From: an uncultured SAR116 cluster alpha proteobacterium | GTDB lineage: Bacteria; Pseudomonadota; Alphaproteobacteria; Puniceispirillales; GCA-002684695 | Direction: 5' to 3' | DNA: 64,000 bases | NCBI GenBank assembly: GCA_902532475.1 | Contig: CACAIE010000005.1 | Coordinates: 1 to 64,000 of the forward strand | Part shown: in pieces, positions 47,822 to 56,507 of the stretch | Layout of the letters: each line of letters starts with the position of its first letter | How positions within the stretch are numbered: the stretch's first letter is position 1 | Translations under genes and position numbers: made by a program | Notes under the pieces: generated by a model | Told to the model about the DNA's origin: nothing | Seen by the model: the letters and a program-made list of their open reading frames with translations, nothing else | The model's database searches: none

Positions 47822-48949
47822 CTACCAACCATTGAAACGATCCCAAACATCAATGATTTGATTTTTTTGATTTACAACATTGTAACTACTATGAGCTGCA
47901 GCTGTTGCACAAGCATGGTTAGGGAGTACTCTCAAAACCTCGCCAGGCTTAAAATAAGGAAGCTCCGCGTTACCTCCTTTACGAACTTGAATTATCCCAT
48001 GCTCTTGCTGGACATTAGTCACAATGACATCTTTGATTAAGGTTCCGTCCTCATAACAAACCTGACCATAACCATAGTCCGTTTCCTGAGAATATGTTCC
48101 TCGATCACGCGACAGAGCCATCCATCCTGCATCCACAATAATTGCATCTATTTCTTTATTGTAACTAATGACTGAAGTTAAAACTGATAGCGCTATCTCT
48201 TTAACTTCGCATACGCCCACCCCTGATTGAACCAAGTCAAAAAACATAAACACACCAGCTCTTAATTCTGTAATCCCAGCATTTTTACAACCTGATAATG
48301 CAGTTGGAGTTGATCCAATAGTTACTAATTCACAATTAATACCAGCTTTTTGAATTGTCTCTGCAGCCATCAGCGTTTGGTCAGCTTCATTTCTTGCGCA
48401 ATTTTTTATATCTTCTGCGTTAGACAAACCATAACTTTCCCCAGCATGAGACATCATACCTCTAAAAAGGTCAAACTCATCAAGACATTTACCAATTTTA
48501 ATAAGTTGATCATTTGCGTAAGGTCGAACACCTGACCTATGCCCATCAAGATCTAATTCTATTACAGCATTTATTCTATTTCCTGTGCTTTTATAAAAAG
48601 AAACCAATTCTTGTGCTGTTGAAATATTATCAACTGAAACTGTTATTTTGCAATTATTAGATAAATTTTTTGCTATTCGGTCTAATTTATTTGGAACAAT
48701 TGCAACGGAATAAAGAAAATCATTAATTCCACTGCTTTTTAACTTTTCTAATTCTTCTATAGTTGATACCATAGCACGAGGACCAAATTCTTTAACCAGT
48801 ATCTTTGTTATTTCAAGACATTTGGCAGTCTTCAAATGTGGTCGAAAATCAATATTTTGCTTTGAAACAATTGATTTAATTTTTCTAATATTATTATCAA
48901 GTTTGCCTCTATCCAAAATAAGGCATGGGGTAAATAAATCTTTCAACAT
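47822..48949 (-). CDS. D-threonine aldolase / D-serine dehydratase-like PLP enzyme
   Basis: A 375-aa fold-type III PLP enzyme. The N-terminal alanine-racemase barrel has the PLP Lys in FRPHLKTAKC (near residue 40) and HRSGVRP. The C-terminal D-serine-dehydratase-like domain carries the metal pair in LPNHACATAAAHSS. It acts on D-amino acids or beta-hydroxy D-amino acids; which one is unknown. Divergent from the amino acid ABC transporter operon that starts at 49120. Confidence 0.87.
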   Translation of the reverse strand: MLKDLFTPCLILDRGKLDNNIRKIKSIVSKQNIDFRPHLKTAKCLEITKILVKEFGPRAMVSTIEELEKLKSSGINDFLYSVAIVPNKLDRIAKNLSNNCKITVSVDNISTAQELVSFYKSTGNRINAVIELDLDGHRSGVRPYANDQLIKIGKCLDEFDLFRGMMSHAGESYGLSNAEDIKNCARNEADQTLMAAETIQKAGINCELVTIGSTPTALSGCKNAGITELRAGVFMFFDLVQSGVGVCEVKEIALSVLTSVISYNKEIDAIIVDAGWMALSRDRGTYSQETDYGYGQVCYEDGTLIKDVIVTNVQQEHGIIQVRKGGNAELPYFKPGEVLRVLPNHACATAAAHSSYNVVNQKNQIIDVWDRFNGW

Positions 48950-49119
48950 TTAATTATTAAATTTCCTTTATTTATGTATTTTAAAATCACTTGACTCTAA
49001 ATTCATTTAAAATAAAGCTTATATTAACAGATTAATCTATACAAATTTATATTGTTTTGAATTATTATAAATATTTGTATTTATTGATTCTTAAAAATTT
49101 ATTTAGAAGGAGAGGACAA

Positions 49120-49974
49120 TTGAAAAATTTACTAAATAACAAACTATTAAGTTTTTTCTGTTTAATTTTATTAAGTTCTATTTCGTTTATTGGCTTAAAT
49201 GTTCAAGCAGAAACAACATTTGAAAAAATTAAGAGGACAGGCAAAGTAACTGTGGGCACAGAAGCAGCTTTTCCACCCTTTGAATTTGTAGAAGATGGAA
49301 AGATTGTAGGCTATGGAAAAGACATACTTGATTATATCATCGCTGACCTAGGAGTTGAATTAAATCAACTAGACCTTCCTTGGCAAGGAATTCTTCCTGG
49401 AGTATTGGCAGGTAAATTTGATTTTGTTGCAACAAGTGTCAGCATTCGTCCAAAAAGAGCAAAAACATATGCTTTTACAGTTCCTATTGCTGAAGGAACA
49501 AACTGGGTAATGAAACGAGACGGTGACTCTTCAATTATGAGTCCAGATGATTTATCAGGAAAAGTTGTTTGCACTCAATTAGCATCAGGTAGTGAACAAG
49601 CCACCAAGGAGTGGGAAGAAGATATGAAATCAAGGGGTTTAAAGGGTTATAAAGAATTAAAATTATTTACTGCACACCCTGAAGCTACTTTGGCTCTTGC
49701 CAATGGGACCTGTGATGCACAAACACAAACAGTGCCAAATTTAGCTGTTGTTGCAAAAAAACAAAAAGGCGTTTTTGAACTTGTCGGACCGATTACAGAC
49801 AAAACATATATGGCTTGGGTGACTAGGCCTGAGGATACTGACTTAAGAGATTACTTAAGTTCCAAAATACTTGAATTGCGTGACAGTGGAAAAATTGATG
49901 AATTTCAAGACAAATGGTTTGGCTTTAGAATGGCTATACCAAGTGAAGGGCATCTTCCTGAAGGTTCACTTTAA
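49120..49974 (+). CDS. Polar amino acid ABC transporter substrate-binding protein
   Basis: A 284-aa periplasmic binding protein (HisJ/ArtJ-like). I place the start at the TTG 49120: a strong ribosome site (AGAAGGAGAGG) lies just before it, and it gives a normal signal peptide ending NVQA. A longer frame from the ATG at 49057 would put an odd charged stretch before the signal. The mature part shows KVTVGTEAAFPPFEFVEDG and IVGYGKDILDYI typical of the family. The ligand may be an amino acid or a guanidino compound, given the ureohydrolases downstream. Confidence 0.9.
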   Translation: MKNLLNNKLLSFFCLILLSSISFIGLNVQAETTFEKIKRTGKVTVGTEAAFPPFEFVEDGKIVGYGKDILDYIIADLGVELNQLDLPWQGILPGVLAGKFDFVATSVSIRPKRAKTYAFTVPIAEGTNWVMKRDGDSSIMSPDDLSGKVVCTQLASGSEQATKEWEEDMKSRGLKGYKELKLFTAHPEATLALANGTCDAQTQTVPNLAVVAKKQKGVFELVGPITDKTYMAWVTRPEDTDLRDYLSSKILELRDSGKIDEFQDKWFGFRMAIPSEGHLPEGSL

Positions 49975-49992
49975 GATTTAAAACATAAAAAA

Positions 49993-50029
49993 ATAAGATT
50001 GCCTTATTATAGTTCTAAGGCAATCTTAT
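49993..50029 (+). promoter_or_regulatory. Intercistronic stem-loop after the binding-protein gene
   Basis: ATAAGATTGCCTTA at 49993-50006 pairs perfectly with TAAGGCAATCTTAT at 50016-50029, a 14-bp stem with a 9-base loop. It lies between the binding-protein stop and the first permease start. It lacks a following U-run, so a stabilising or attenuating hairpin is more likely than a full terminator. Confidence 0.8.
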
Positions 50030-50058
50030 AATTGATTTTCAAGTTCTAATTTAAACTA

Positions 50059-50721
50059 ATGAAATTTGACATAAGTTATATTATCGACGCCTTGCCTCGG
50101 TTATTTGAGGGAGCACTAATAACATTGCAAGTGGCAATTTTGGGTTTTTGTCTAAGTTTAATTTTAGCTACAACTATTACAATTGCTCGCACATCATTAA
50201 ACTCTAAAATTTTTAATACTATAATAGCCTTTTATATAAGTTTTATTAGGGGGACGCCCCTTCTCGTTCAAATCTTTCTTATATATTACGTTCTGCCTGT
50301 ATTTGGATTAAATTTGGGCCCTTTCAGTTCAGGAATAATTGCAATCACCTTAAATAGTGCTGCTTTTGTTACAGAAATCTTAAGAGGTGGCTTGGCGTCT
50401 GTTCCAAATGGCCAGTTTGAGGCAGCAAAATCACTTGGAGTGTCAGGTGTAGCGCTATGGCGAAAGATAATTTTACCTCAAACTTTTATTGCTTCAATTC
50501 CTCCATTAGTAAACGAATTTACAATGGTCTTAAAGGCCACAGCTCTCCTTTCAGTTATAACAGTGGTAGAACTGATGAGAGTTTCGCAACAGATTTACAG
50601 TGCTAATTATCACCCTGTTGAAGTTTTAAGTGCTACTTTTGTTATTTATTTTTTGATGTGCTTTGTTGTCAGTCGAAGTTCTGCAATCCTAGAAAATAAA
50701 CTAAAAGTTAAAAGGGCTTAA
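50059..50721 (+). CDS. Amino acid ABC transporter permease
   Basis: A 220-aa HisM/GlnP-type permease with about five TM helices and the EAA loop FEAAKSLGVSGVALWRKIILPQ. The motif SFIRGTPLLVQIFLIYYVLPVFG is typical of the polar amino acid subgroup. It is separated from the binding-protein gene by the 14-bp hairpin and followed by a second permease after 8 bases. Confidence 0.93.
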   Translation: MKFDISYIIDALPRLFEGALITLQVAILGFCLSLILATTITIARTSLNSKIFNTIIAFYISFIRGTPLLVQIFLIYYVLPVFGLNLGPFSSGIIAITLNSAAFVTEILRGGLASVPNGQFEAAKSLGVSGVALWRKIILPQTFIASIPPLVNEFTMVLKATALLSVITVVELMRVSQQIYSANYHPVEVLSATFVIYFLMCFVVSRSSAILENKLKVKRA

Positions 50722-50729
50722 GTAAATAG

Positions 50730-51443
50730 ATGAATCTTGAGTACACAATATTTATTGATTATGCGCCAACAATATTATTAGGGTTCTGGCTCACTCTAAA
50801 AATTGTAGTGTGCGCGATTGCAATGGGTATTCCATTGGGATTATTTCTTGCCCTTGGAAGAAGGTCTAATTTTGTATTCCTTAGTTTTTTATCTACAAGT
50901 TTTATTGAAATTTTTAGAAACACACCATTTATAATACAAGTATTTTTATTCTATTACGTTTTACCTTTTTATGGTCTTAGACTTTCAGCGGAATACGTTG
51001 GAATATTAGCTCTAGCAGCCTTTGGCAGTGCATATTTTGCTGAAATTATAAGGGCAGGAATAGACGCTGTACCTAAAGGTCAACTTGAAAGTGCACGAGC
51101 TATAGGCATGACTGATTGGCAGTCCATGAAAAATATAATATTACCACAAACTTTATCAATCGTGATACCGCCTTTAACTAATCAAACTTTAACTCTCATA
51201 AAGGAATCGGCTATATTATCAACAATTACAGTTCATGAATTGACAATGACAGGGCTGATGGTTCAAGGAGAGACATTTAGACCTTTTGAAGTTTTTATAA
51301 TGGTCGCTCTTCTTTATTGGGCTTTAAATGAAACAATTGCTACGATAATGAGGAGATTTGAAAAAAATATTAATAAGAATAGAAATACTGGGCCTACAAA
51401 TAATTCTAGTGCAATATTGAAACAAAATGAAAATACAAGATGA
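50730..51443 (+). CDS. Amino acid ABC transporter permease
   Basis: A 237-aa permease, paralogous to the preceding gene, with IEIFRNTPFIIQVFLFYYVLPFYG and the EAA loop LESARAIGMTDWQSMKNIILPQ. The two probably form a heterodimeric pore. The last ~30 residues are a polar tail. Its stop overlaps the ATPase start as ATGA. Confidence 0.93.
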   Translation: MNLEYTIFIDYAPTILLGFWLTLKIVVCAIAMGIPLGLFLALGRRSNFVFLSFLSTSFIEIFRNTPFIIQVFLFYYVLPFYGLRLSAEYVGILALAAFGSAYFAEIIRAGIDAVPKGQLESARAIGMTDWQSMKNIILPQTLSIVIPPLTNQTLTLIKESAILSTITVHELTMTGLMVQGETFRPFEVFIMVALLYWALNETIATIMRRFEKNINKNRNTGPTNNSSAILKQNENTR

Positions 51444-52216
51444 CTTTAAATTTTCTAGAACTTAAAGGACTCCATAAAAAGTTTGGAGATATTACAGCAT
51501 TAAATAATGTCTCTTTAAATGTATCAAAAGGAGAGGTAATATTTATTATTGGGCCAAGTGGCTGTGGAAAAAGCACTCTGTTGAGAGCAGTAAATTGGCT
51601 TACTCCCCCAGATAAAGGTGAGGTTTGGTTGGAAGGTGATATTGTTGGATCTTTATCTTCCAAACTAACGATTGAAGAATCCAAATTATTGAATAGTTTC
51701 CGTGCAAAAATGGGAATGGTTTTTCAACAATTTAATGTTTGGCCTCATTTAAACGCATTAGAAAATGTAGTCAGAGCTCAAATGGTAGTGGCTAAGAGAA
51801 ACAAAGCTGAATCTGAAGTCAAGGCTTTAAAGATTTTAGATGAAGTTGGCTTATCTGATAAAATAAACGAATGGCCAGATAATCTTTCTGGAGGGCAAAA
51901 GCAAAGATTGGCTATAGCCAGATCTTTGGCTATGGATCCTATATTAATGCTACTTGATGAACCGACCTCTGCACTAGACCCTGAACTTGTCGGAGAGGTT
52001 TTGTCTGTTTTAAGGCGGTTAGTAAATAATGGAATGACAATGCTAATAGTTACTCATGAATTAGGTTTTGCTTCTAAATTTGGAGACCGAATAGTGTTTA
52101 TGGATGGCGGTGAAATTATTGAAGAAGGAATTCCAGAAAAAATTCTTAAAACACCTAAAACTCAAAGACTAAAAATGTTTTTAGAAAAACTTAATATTAC
52201 TTCCTTTAAACAATAG
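51440..52216 (+). CDS. Amino acid ABC transporter ATP-binding protein
   Basis: A 258-aa ATPase of the GlnQ/HisP group. Walker A is GPSGCGKSTL, the signature is LSGGQKQR, Walker B is LMLLDEPTSALDP and the switch His is in VTHELGF. It overlaps the second permease (ATGA) and ends 50 bases before the first tandem ureohydrolase, so transport and hydrolysis are probably coexpressed. Confidence 0.95.
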   Translation: MTLNFLELKGLHKKFGDITALNNVSLNVSKGEVIFIIGPSGCGKSTLLRAVNWLTPPDKGEVWLEGDIVGSLSSKLTIEESKLLNSFRAKMGMVFQQFNVWPHLNALENVVRAQMVVAKRNKAESEVKALKILDEVGLSDKINEWPDNLSGGQKQRLAIARSLAMDPILMLLDEPTSALDPELVGEVLSVLRRLVNNGMTMLIVTHELGFASKFGDRIVFMDGGEIIEEGIPEKILKTPKTQRLKMFLEKLNITSFKQ

Positions 52217-52266
52217 GAAAAAAATTTTAATTAATTTTTATAAAATATAAAAAAAAGAAAAATTAT

Positions 52267-53238
52267 ATGTCAAATAAGCTTACTACTCCTCCAACAAATC
52301 AATTTCAGAGTATTCAGTACTCTGATTTTCATGACTTTCCAATAGTAACTGACTTAGATAATTTTGAAGCTGATATAGCATTTTTAGGCATCCCTTTTGG
52401 GGATCCTTATTCTATGGGTGAAGCCAGTAATGACCAGTGTACGGCTCCAACCCATATCAGGAGATACCGTGAAAGAGCTTTGTCAGGACTTGACAGATAC
52501 GACTTCGATATTGGTGGAACTCTTTTAAATGGTGAGGATATTAGAGTTGTTGATTGTGGAGATGTTATCGGAGAAGCAAAAGATGTGGCCGGCAATCATG
52601 ACCGTTCTGAGCAAGCAGTCAGAAAAGTTTTATCTTCTGGCGCTTTACCTATCATTCTGGGTGGTGACCATGCGATTCCTATACCCGTTTTCAGAGCATT
52701 TGAAAATCATGGACCCATTACATTAGTTCAGGTAGACGCCCATATCGACTGGAGGGATGTTTTTCATGGAGTAAGTTATGGTCTATCAAGTGTCATCAGA
52801 AGAGCGTCAGAAATGGATCATATTAATGAAATTTTTCAGATTGGCCTTCGTTCAGCTGGTAGCGCCAGACCAGAAGAGGCGCAAGCAGCACTAGATTATG
52901 GAGCCAATTTAATTTCTGATATAGAACTTCAGGAAGTTGGGATGAAAGCTATTTTAGACAGAATTCCAGACGGCCATAATTACTACCTTACTATCGATGC
53001 AGATGGTGTAGATCCAACAATTATGCCTGCAGTTGCTGGACCTGCACCAGGTGGAGTGAATTACTCACAGATGAGAACCCTCATACAAGGGTTGGTAAAT
53101 AAAGGTAAGGTACTAGGAATGGATATTGTCGAAATAACTCCAAGTAAGGATGTTAATGGTATAACGGCTATTACTGCTGGTAGGTTTATAAGCAATTTAA
53201 TTGGCTCTGCTGTAAGAGCTGGATACTTCAAAAAATAG
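52267..53238 (+). CDS. Ureohydrolase (agmatinase family), tandem copy 1
   Basis: A 323-aa guanidino hydrolase with metal motifs GGDHAIPIP, DAHIDWRD and TIDADGVDPTIMP. It has all six expected ligand positions. From base 52326 to the end it is nearly identical to copy 2; residues 1-20 differ (five extra residues, IQYSD region). It follows the amino acid ABC transporter directly. Substrate is uncertain: agmatine, guanidinobutyrate or another guanidino acid. Confidence 0.9.
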   Translation: MSNKLTTPPTNQFQSIQYSDFHDFPIVTDLDNFEADIAFLGIPFGDPYSMGEASNDQCTAPTHIRRYRERALSGLDRYDFDIGGTLLNGEDIRVVDCGDVIGEAKDVAGNHDRSEQAVRKVLSSGALPIILGGDHAIPIPVFRAFENHGPITLVQVDAHIDWRDVFHGVSYGLSSVIRRASEMDHINEIFQIGLRSAGSARPEEAQAALDYGANLISDIELQEVGMKAILDRIPDGHNYYLTIDADGVDPTIMPAVAGPAPGGVNYSQMRTLIQGLVNKGKVLGMDIVEITPSKDVNGITAITAGRFISNLIGSAVRAGYFKK

Positions 53239-54228
53239 TAATTTATAAAGGAGATACAAATATGTCAAATCGGCTAACCGTACCACCAAAAAAGGAATTT
53301 CAAAGTTTTCATGACTTTCCAATAGTAACTGACTTAGATAATTTTGAAGCTGATATAGCATTTTTAGGCATCCCTTTTGGGGATCCTTATTCTATGGGTG
53401 AAGCCAGTAATGACCAGTGTACGGCTCCAACCCATATCAGGAGATACTGTGAAAGAGCTTTGCGAGGACTTGACAGATACGACTTCGATATTGGTGGAAC
53501 TCTTTTAAATGGTGAGGATATTAGAGTTGTTGATTGTGGAGATGTTATCGGAGAAGCAAAAGATGTGGCCGGCAATCATGACCGTTCTGAGCAAGCAGTC
53601 AGAAAAGTTTTATCTTCTGGCGCTTTACCTATCATTCTGGGTGGTGACCATGCGATTCCTATACCCGTTTTCAGAGCATTTGAAAATCATGGACCCATTA
53701 CATTAGTTCAGGTAGACGCCCATATCGACTGGAGGGATGTTTTTCATGGAGTAAGTTATGGTCTATCAAGTGTCATCAGAAGAGCGTCAGAAATGGATCA
53801 TATTAATGAAATTTTTCAGATTGGCCTTCGTTCAGCTGGTAGCGCCAGACCAGAAGAGGCGCAAGCAGCACTAGATTATGGAGCCAATTTAATTTCTGAT
53901 ATAGAACTTCAGGAAGTTGGGATGAAAGCTATTTTAGACAGAATTCCAGACGGCCATAATTACTACCTTACTATCGATGCAGATGGTGTAGATCCAACAA
54001 TTATGCCTGCAGTTGCTGGACCTGCACCAGGTGGAGTGAATTACTCACAGATGAGAACCCTCATACAAGGGTTGGTAAATAAAGGTAAGGTACTAGGAAT
54101 GGATATTGTCGAAATAACTCCAAGTAAGGATGTTAATGGTATAACGGCTATTACTGCTGGTAGGTTTATAAGCAATTTAATTGGCTCTGCTGTAAGAGCT
54201 GGATACTTCAAAAAATAGTAATTTATAA
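52326..54228 (+). repeat. Direct repeat of 924 bp (two units 979 bp apart)
   Basis: Unit 1 is 52326-53249 and unit 2 is 53305-54228. I found three substitutions between them, at 52468, 52483 and 52484 of unit 1, all in the first 160 bases. The flanking 5' ends of the two genes are related but diverged. This pattern means a recent duplication or, better, recent gene conversion of the body of the gene. Confidence 0.93.
53262..54218 (+). CDS. Ureohydrolase (agmatinase family), tandem copy 2
   Basis: A 318-aa protein matching copy 1 except for its N-terminus (MSNRLTVPPKKEFQS) and two residues: Cys63 and Arg68 here against Arg68 and Ser73 in copy 1. All metal motifs are kept. A good ribosome site (AAAGGAGATAC) precedes the ATG, better than that of copy 1. 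Both copies seem functional. Located 23 bases after copy 1. Confidence 0.9.
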   Translation: MSNRLTVPPKKEFQSFHDFPIVTDLDNFEADIAFLGIPFGDPYSMGEASNDQCTAPTHIRRYCERALRGLDRYDFDIGGTLLNGEDIRVVDCGDVIGEAKDVAGNHDRSEQAVRKVLSSGALPIILGGDHAIPIPVFRAFENHGPITLVQVDAHIDWRDVFHGVSYGLSSVIRRASEMDHINEIFQIGLRSAGSARPEEAQAALDYGANLISDIELQEVGMKAILDRIPDGHNYYLTIDADGVDPTIMPAVAGPAPGGVNYSQMRTLIQGLVNKGKVLGMDIVEITPSKDVNGITAITAGRFISNLIGSAVRAGYFKK

Positions 54229-54270
54229 AATTCAATTTTAATCCTAACCATATAATATACAGGGTCATTA

Positions 54271-55635
54271 ATGAAATTTGAAAATCTGGTCATAGAAAAA
54301 CTTGCAAAGGGAATTATTCATTTAAACTCGATTACATTTCCTGAGAATGTCATAAGCATAGCTAAAGAATTAATTGTTGATATTTCAGGAGTTACTTTGG
54401 CAGGATCTTGCACAAGCTCTGCGCACTCAATCTTTGATGCAGCCTCAGAAATTTATTCATCAGGAAATTGCAATGTAATTGGTCGAAACAAATCAATTAA
54501 TCCTTCAGGTGCTGCGTTTATAAATGGAGCATCGGCTCACTCTCTAGACTTTGATGACAATTGTTACGCAGGCGTCGTGCATGGTTCAGCTGTTGTTTTC
54601 CCAGCTGTTTTAGCTTTTGCCCAATACAAAGCTTTGTCAGGTTTAGATTTATTAAAAAGTTTTATAATCGGCTTAGAAATAGAGTTTGCCGTAGCCAAAG
54701 CTTTTTCAAATAATATTTATGACAAAGGCTGGTGGACAACTTCAGTGCTGGGCTCAGTTGGAAGTGCAGCAGGCGTGGCTTCTTTAGCTAAAATGGATAC
54801 CAAAGAAATTGAGAACGCTCTTTCATTAGCAATTTCTGGTGTGGGTGCAACTCGAGCTGTTCGTGGAACCAATGCAAAACACTACTATTGCGGGCGTGCA
54901 GCAGAAAATGGAATTGTGTCTAATAGTTTGGCAATGAAAGGCGCAATAGGTCCTTTAGATGTTTTTGAAGATAGGAATGGTATCATTTCTATCCTTAACG
55001 ATAACGTTTTTGATCACTCGTACATCAATGATATTGGTAAAGAATTTGGCTTATTAAACCCTGGAGTGGATATAAAAAAATATCCTGTTTGCTACGCAAG
55101 TCATGCAGCAGCTGATGGGGTAAATTCGATTATAAAGTCTAATAATATCACAATTGAAAATATTGATACTATTATTTGCACAGTGCCTCCCATAATAGCT
55201 TCAAATCTTACTTTTCATAACCCAAAAACAGTAAAAGAAGCCCAATTTAGTTTGGAATTTGCAATTGCCATAATCTTAAAATATGGAGACATAAAATTAG
55301 AACATTTAAGTTCTGACTGCATTATGAATTCAGATATTCAAAACCTAATCAATAAAGTTAAAATGTGTGTCGGCAAACTACCAAAAAACGTTAAGTCATC
55401 TAGAGGTATCTGCCCTGAATGGTCAAATGTAGAATTGTTTACAAGTAGTGGTGAACGTCATGAGAAATTTATTGGGGCCCCTTTGGGTTCCTCTATCAAT
55501 CCCCTGTCAGAAAAAATGCTTTATAAAAAATTTGATTCTTGTGTAAAATTTTCCAAAATCAATTTAGTAACAAAAACCATTTATGAAAAACTGATTAACA
55601 TTGAAAAAGTTAAAAATTGCCAGGAATTATTTTAA
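54271..55635 (+). CDS. MmgE/PrpD-family protein
   Basis: A 454-aa protein of the MmgE/PrpD superfamily, which includes 2-methylcitrate dehydratase, aconitate-decarboxylase-like enzymes and others. Conserved features are FINGASAHSLDFDDNCYAGVVHGSAVV (active-site region) and the ending hydrophobic helices. No methylcitrate-cycle gene is adjacent, so PrpD function is not supported. It follows the ureohydrolase pair by 52 bases on the same strand and may dehydrate or isomerise an oxo- or hydroxy-acid of that route. Confidence 0.85.
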   Translation: MKFENLVIEKLAKGIIHLNSITFPENVISIAKELIVDISGVTLAGSCTSSAHSIFDAASEIYSSGNCNVIGRNKSINPSGAAFINGASAHSLDFDDNCYAGVVHGSAVVFPAVLAFAQYKALSGLDLLKSFIIGLEIEFAVAKAFSNNIYDKGWWTTSVLGSVGSAAGVASLAKMDTKEIENALSLAISGVGATRAVRGTNAKHYYCGRAAENGIVSNSLAMKGAIGPLDVFEDRNGIISILNDNVFDHSYINDIGKEFGLLNPGVDIKKYPVCYASHAAADGVNSIIKSNNITIENIDTIICTVPPIIASNLTFHNPKTVKEAQFSLEFAIAIILKYGDIKLEHLSSDCIMNSDIQNLINKVKMCVGKLPKNVKSSRGICPEWSNVELFTSSGERHEKFIGAPLGSSINPLSEKMLYKKFDSCVKFSKINLVTKTIYEKLINIEKVKNCQELF

Positions 55636-55686
55636 ATAATTCGGTATGCGCAAATAAGTAGTGATAAAATCTTTTTCACACGGGCA

Positions 55687-56085
55687 CTATCTTTGTAAAA
55701 CTGCGGTGGCTTCAATTTCAACCAACGCCTCGTCTTCGATCAGATTTGCAACAACCACCATAGTCATAGCTGGGAAATGTTTGCCCATAACTCGGCGGTA
55801 GGACTGTCCAACCTCTCGCTGACGGGCCAGATATTCCTTCTTATCCTTAACATACCAGGTGAGGCGGGTGATATCAGTGATTTGCCCGCCAGCTTTTTCA
55901 ACCACAGTGATGATGTTTTGGAGCGTCTGTTCCGTCTGGCCAATAAAATCATGGGTTTCAAAAATCTGCTGGGAATTCCAACCAATTTGTCCGCCAACAA
56001 ACAGTTGACCATCCTTGGACAGAATGCCGTTTGCATACCCCTTTGCAGGAGCCCAGTTTTCTGGTGAAATTTCTTTATGTGTCAT
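55687..56085 (-). CDS. RidA-family (YjgF/YER057c/UK114) protein without the canonical Arg
   Basis: A 132-aa member of the Rid superfamily. The ending ALVEIEATAVLQR is typical. In the imine-deaminating RidA subfamily a conserved Arg occurs in an FPAR motif; here it reads FPAMTMVVV, so the Arg is Met. It is therefore likely a non-RidA subgroup. Position at the end of the anthranilate operon suggests a role in handling the 2-amino group of a ring-reduced enamine intermediate, which is inference. Confidence 0.85.
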   Translation of the reverse strand: MTHKEISPENWAPAKGYANGILSKDGQLFVGGQIGWNSQQIFETHDFIGQTEQTLQNIITVVEKAGGQITDITRLTWYVKDKKEYLARQREVGQSYRRVMGKHFPAMTMVVVANLIEDEALVEIEATAVLQR

Positions 56086-56490
56086 TCAGATCTCCCTTTT
56101 CAAATAAGAAATAAAGGCCGTGCGTAAATCACGAGACCAGATTGAAGGTTTTCCAGCGTTGTCAACATTGACCAAAGTCGCCGTAAAGTGAACCCTGTCT
56201 TCACTGGCACATTTAGTCCGGATCGACAGAGACATACTGGCATTGCCAACTTTTGTGACATTAAGATCTAAGTGGAGAAGATCACCATGGCGGCTGGGAC
56301 GCAAAAACCGAGTTTCGATTTTTGCAGTTGGAACCCCGCCCGAGACATGGACAAGTTCAAACGGGTGTCCAATGTGATCAAAAAATGCCTCAACACAATC
56401 TGACATCATCTCGAAATAACGCGGATAAAAAACAATCCCTGCAGGATCACAATGTTTGAACAAAACCTTTTGATTAAAACAAAACGCCAT
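56086..56490 (-). CDS. Acyl-CoA thioesterase (4-hydroxybenzoyl-CoA thioesterase family)
   Basis: A 134-aa hot-dog-fold protein. The signature FKHCDPAGIVFYPRYFEMM carries the catalytic Asp (near residue 15). It would release free acid from a stalled or inhibitory CoA ester and so recycle CoA. It is next to the RidA-type gene with no gap (56085/56086) and 17 bases from the ligase gene. Specificity is unknown. Confidence 0.88.
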   Translation of the reverse strand: MAFCFNQKVLFKHCDPAGIVFYPRYFEMMSDCVEAFFDHIGHPFELVHVSGGVPTAKIETRFLRPSRHGDLLHLDLNVTKVGNASMSLSIRTKCASEDRVHFTATLVNVDNAGKPSIWSRDLRTAFISYLKREI

Positions 56491-56507
56491 CTAGAAATCC
56501 CCTAAGA

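Noticed and set aside
52407-52595. Minus-strand ORF inside the ureohydrolase genes, present twice (also at 53387-53575)
   Set aside because: It repeats only because the gene itself is duplicated; it is antisense to the metal-site-containing enzyme.
54271-55635. 2-Methylcitrate dehydratase PrpD
   Set aside because: No methylcitrate synthase or lyase gene is nearby; the family is broad.
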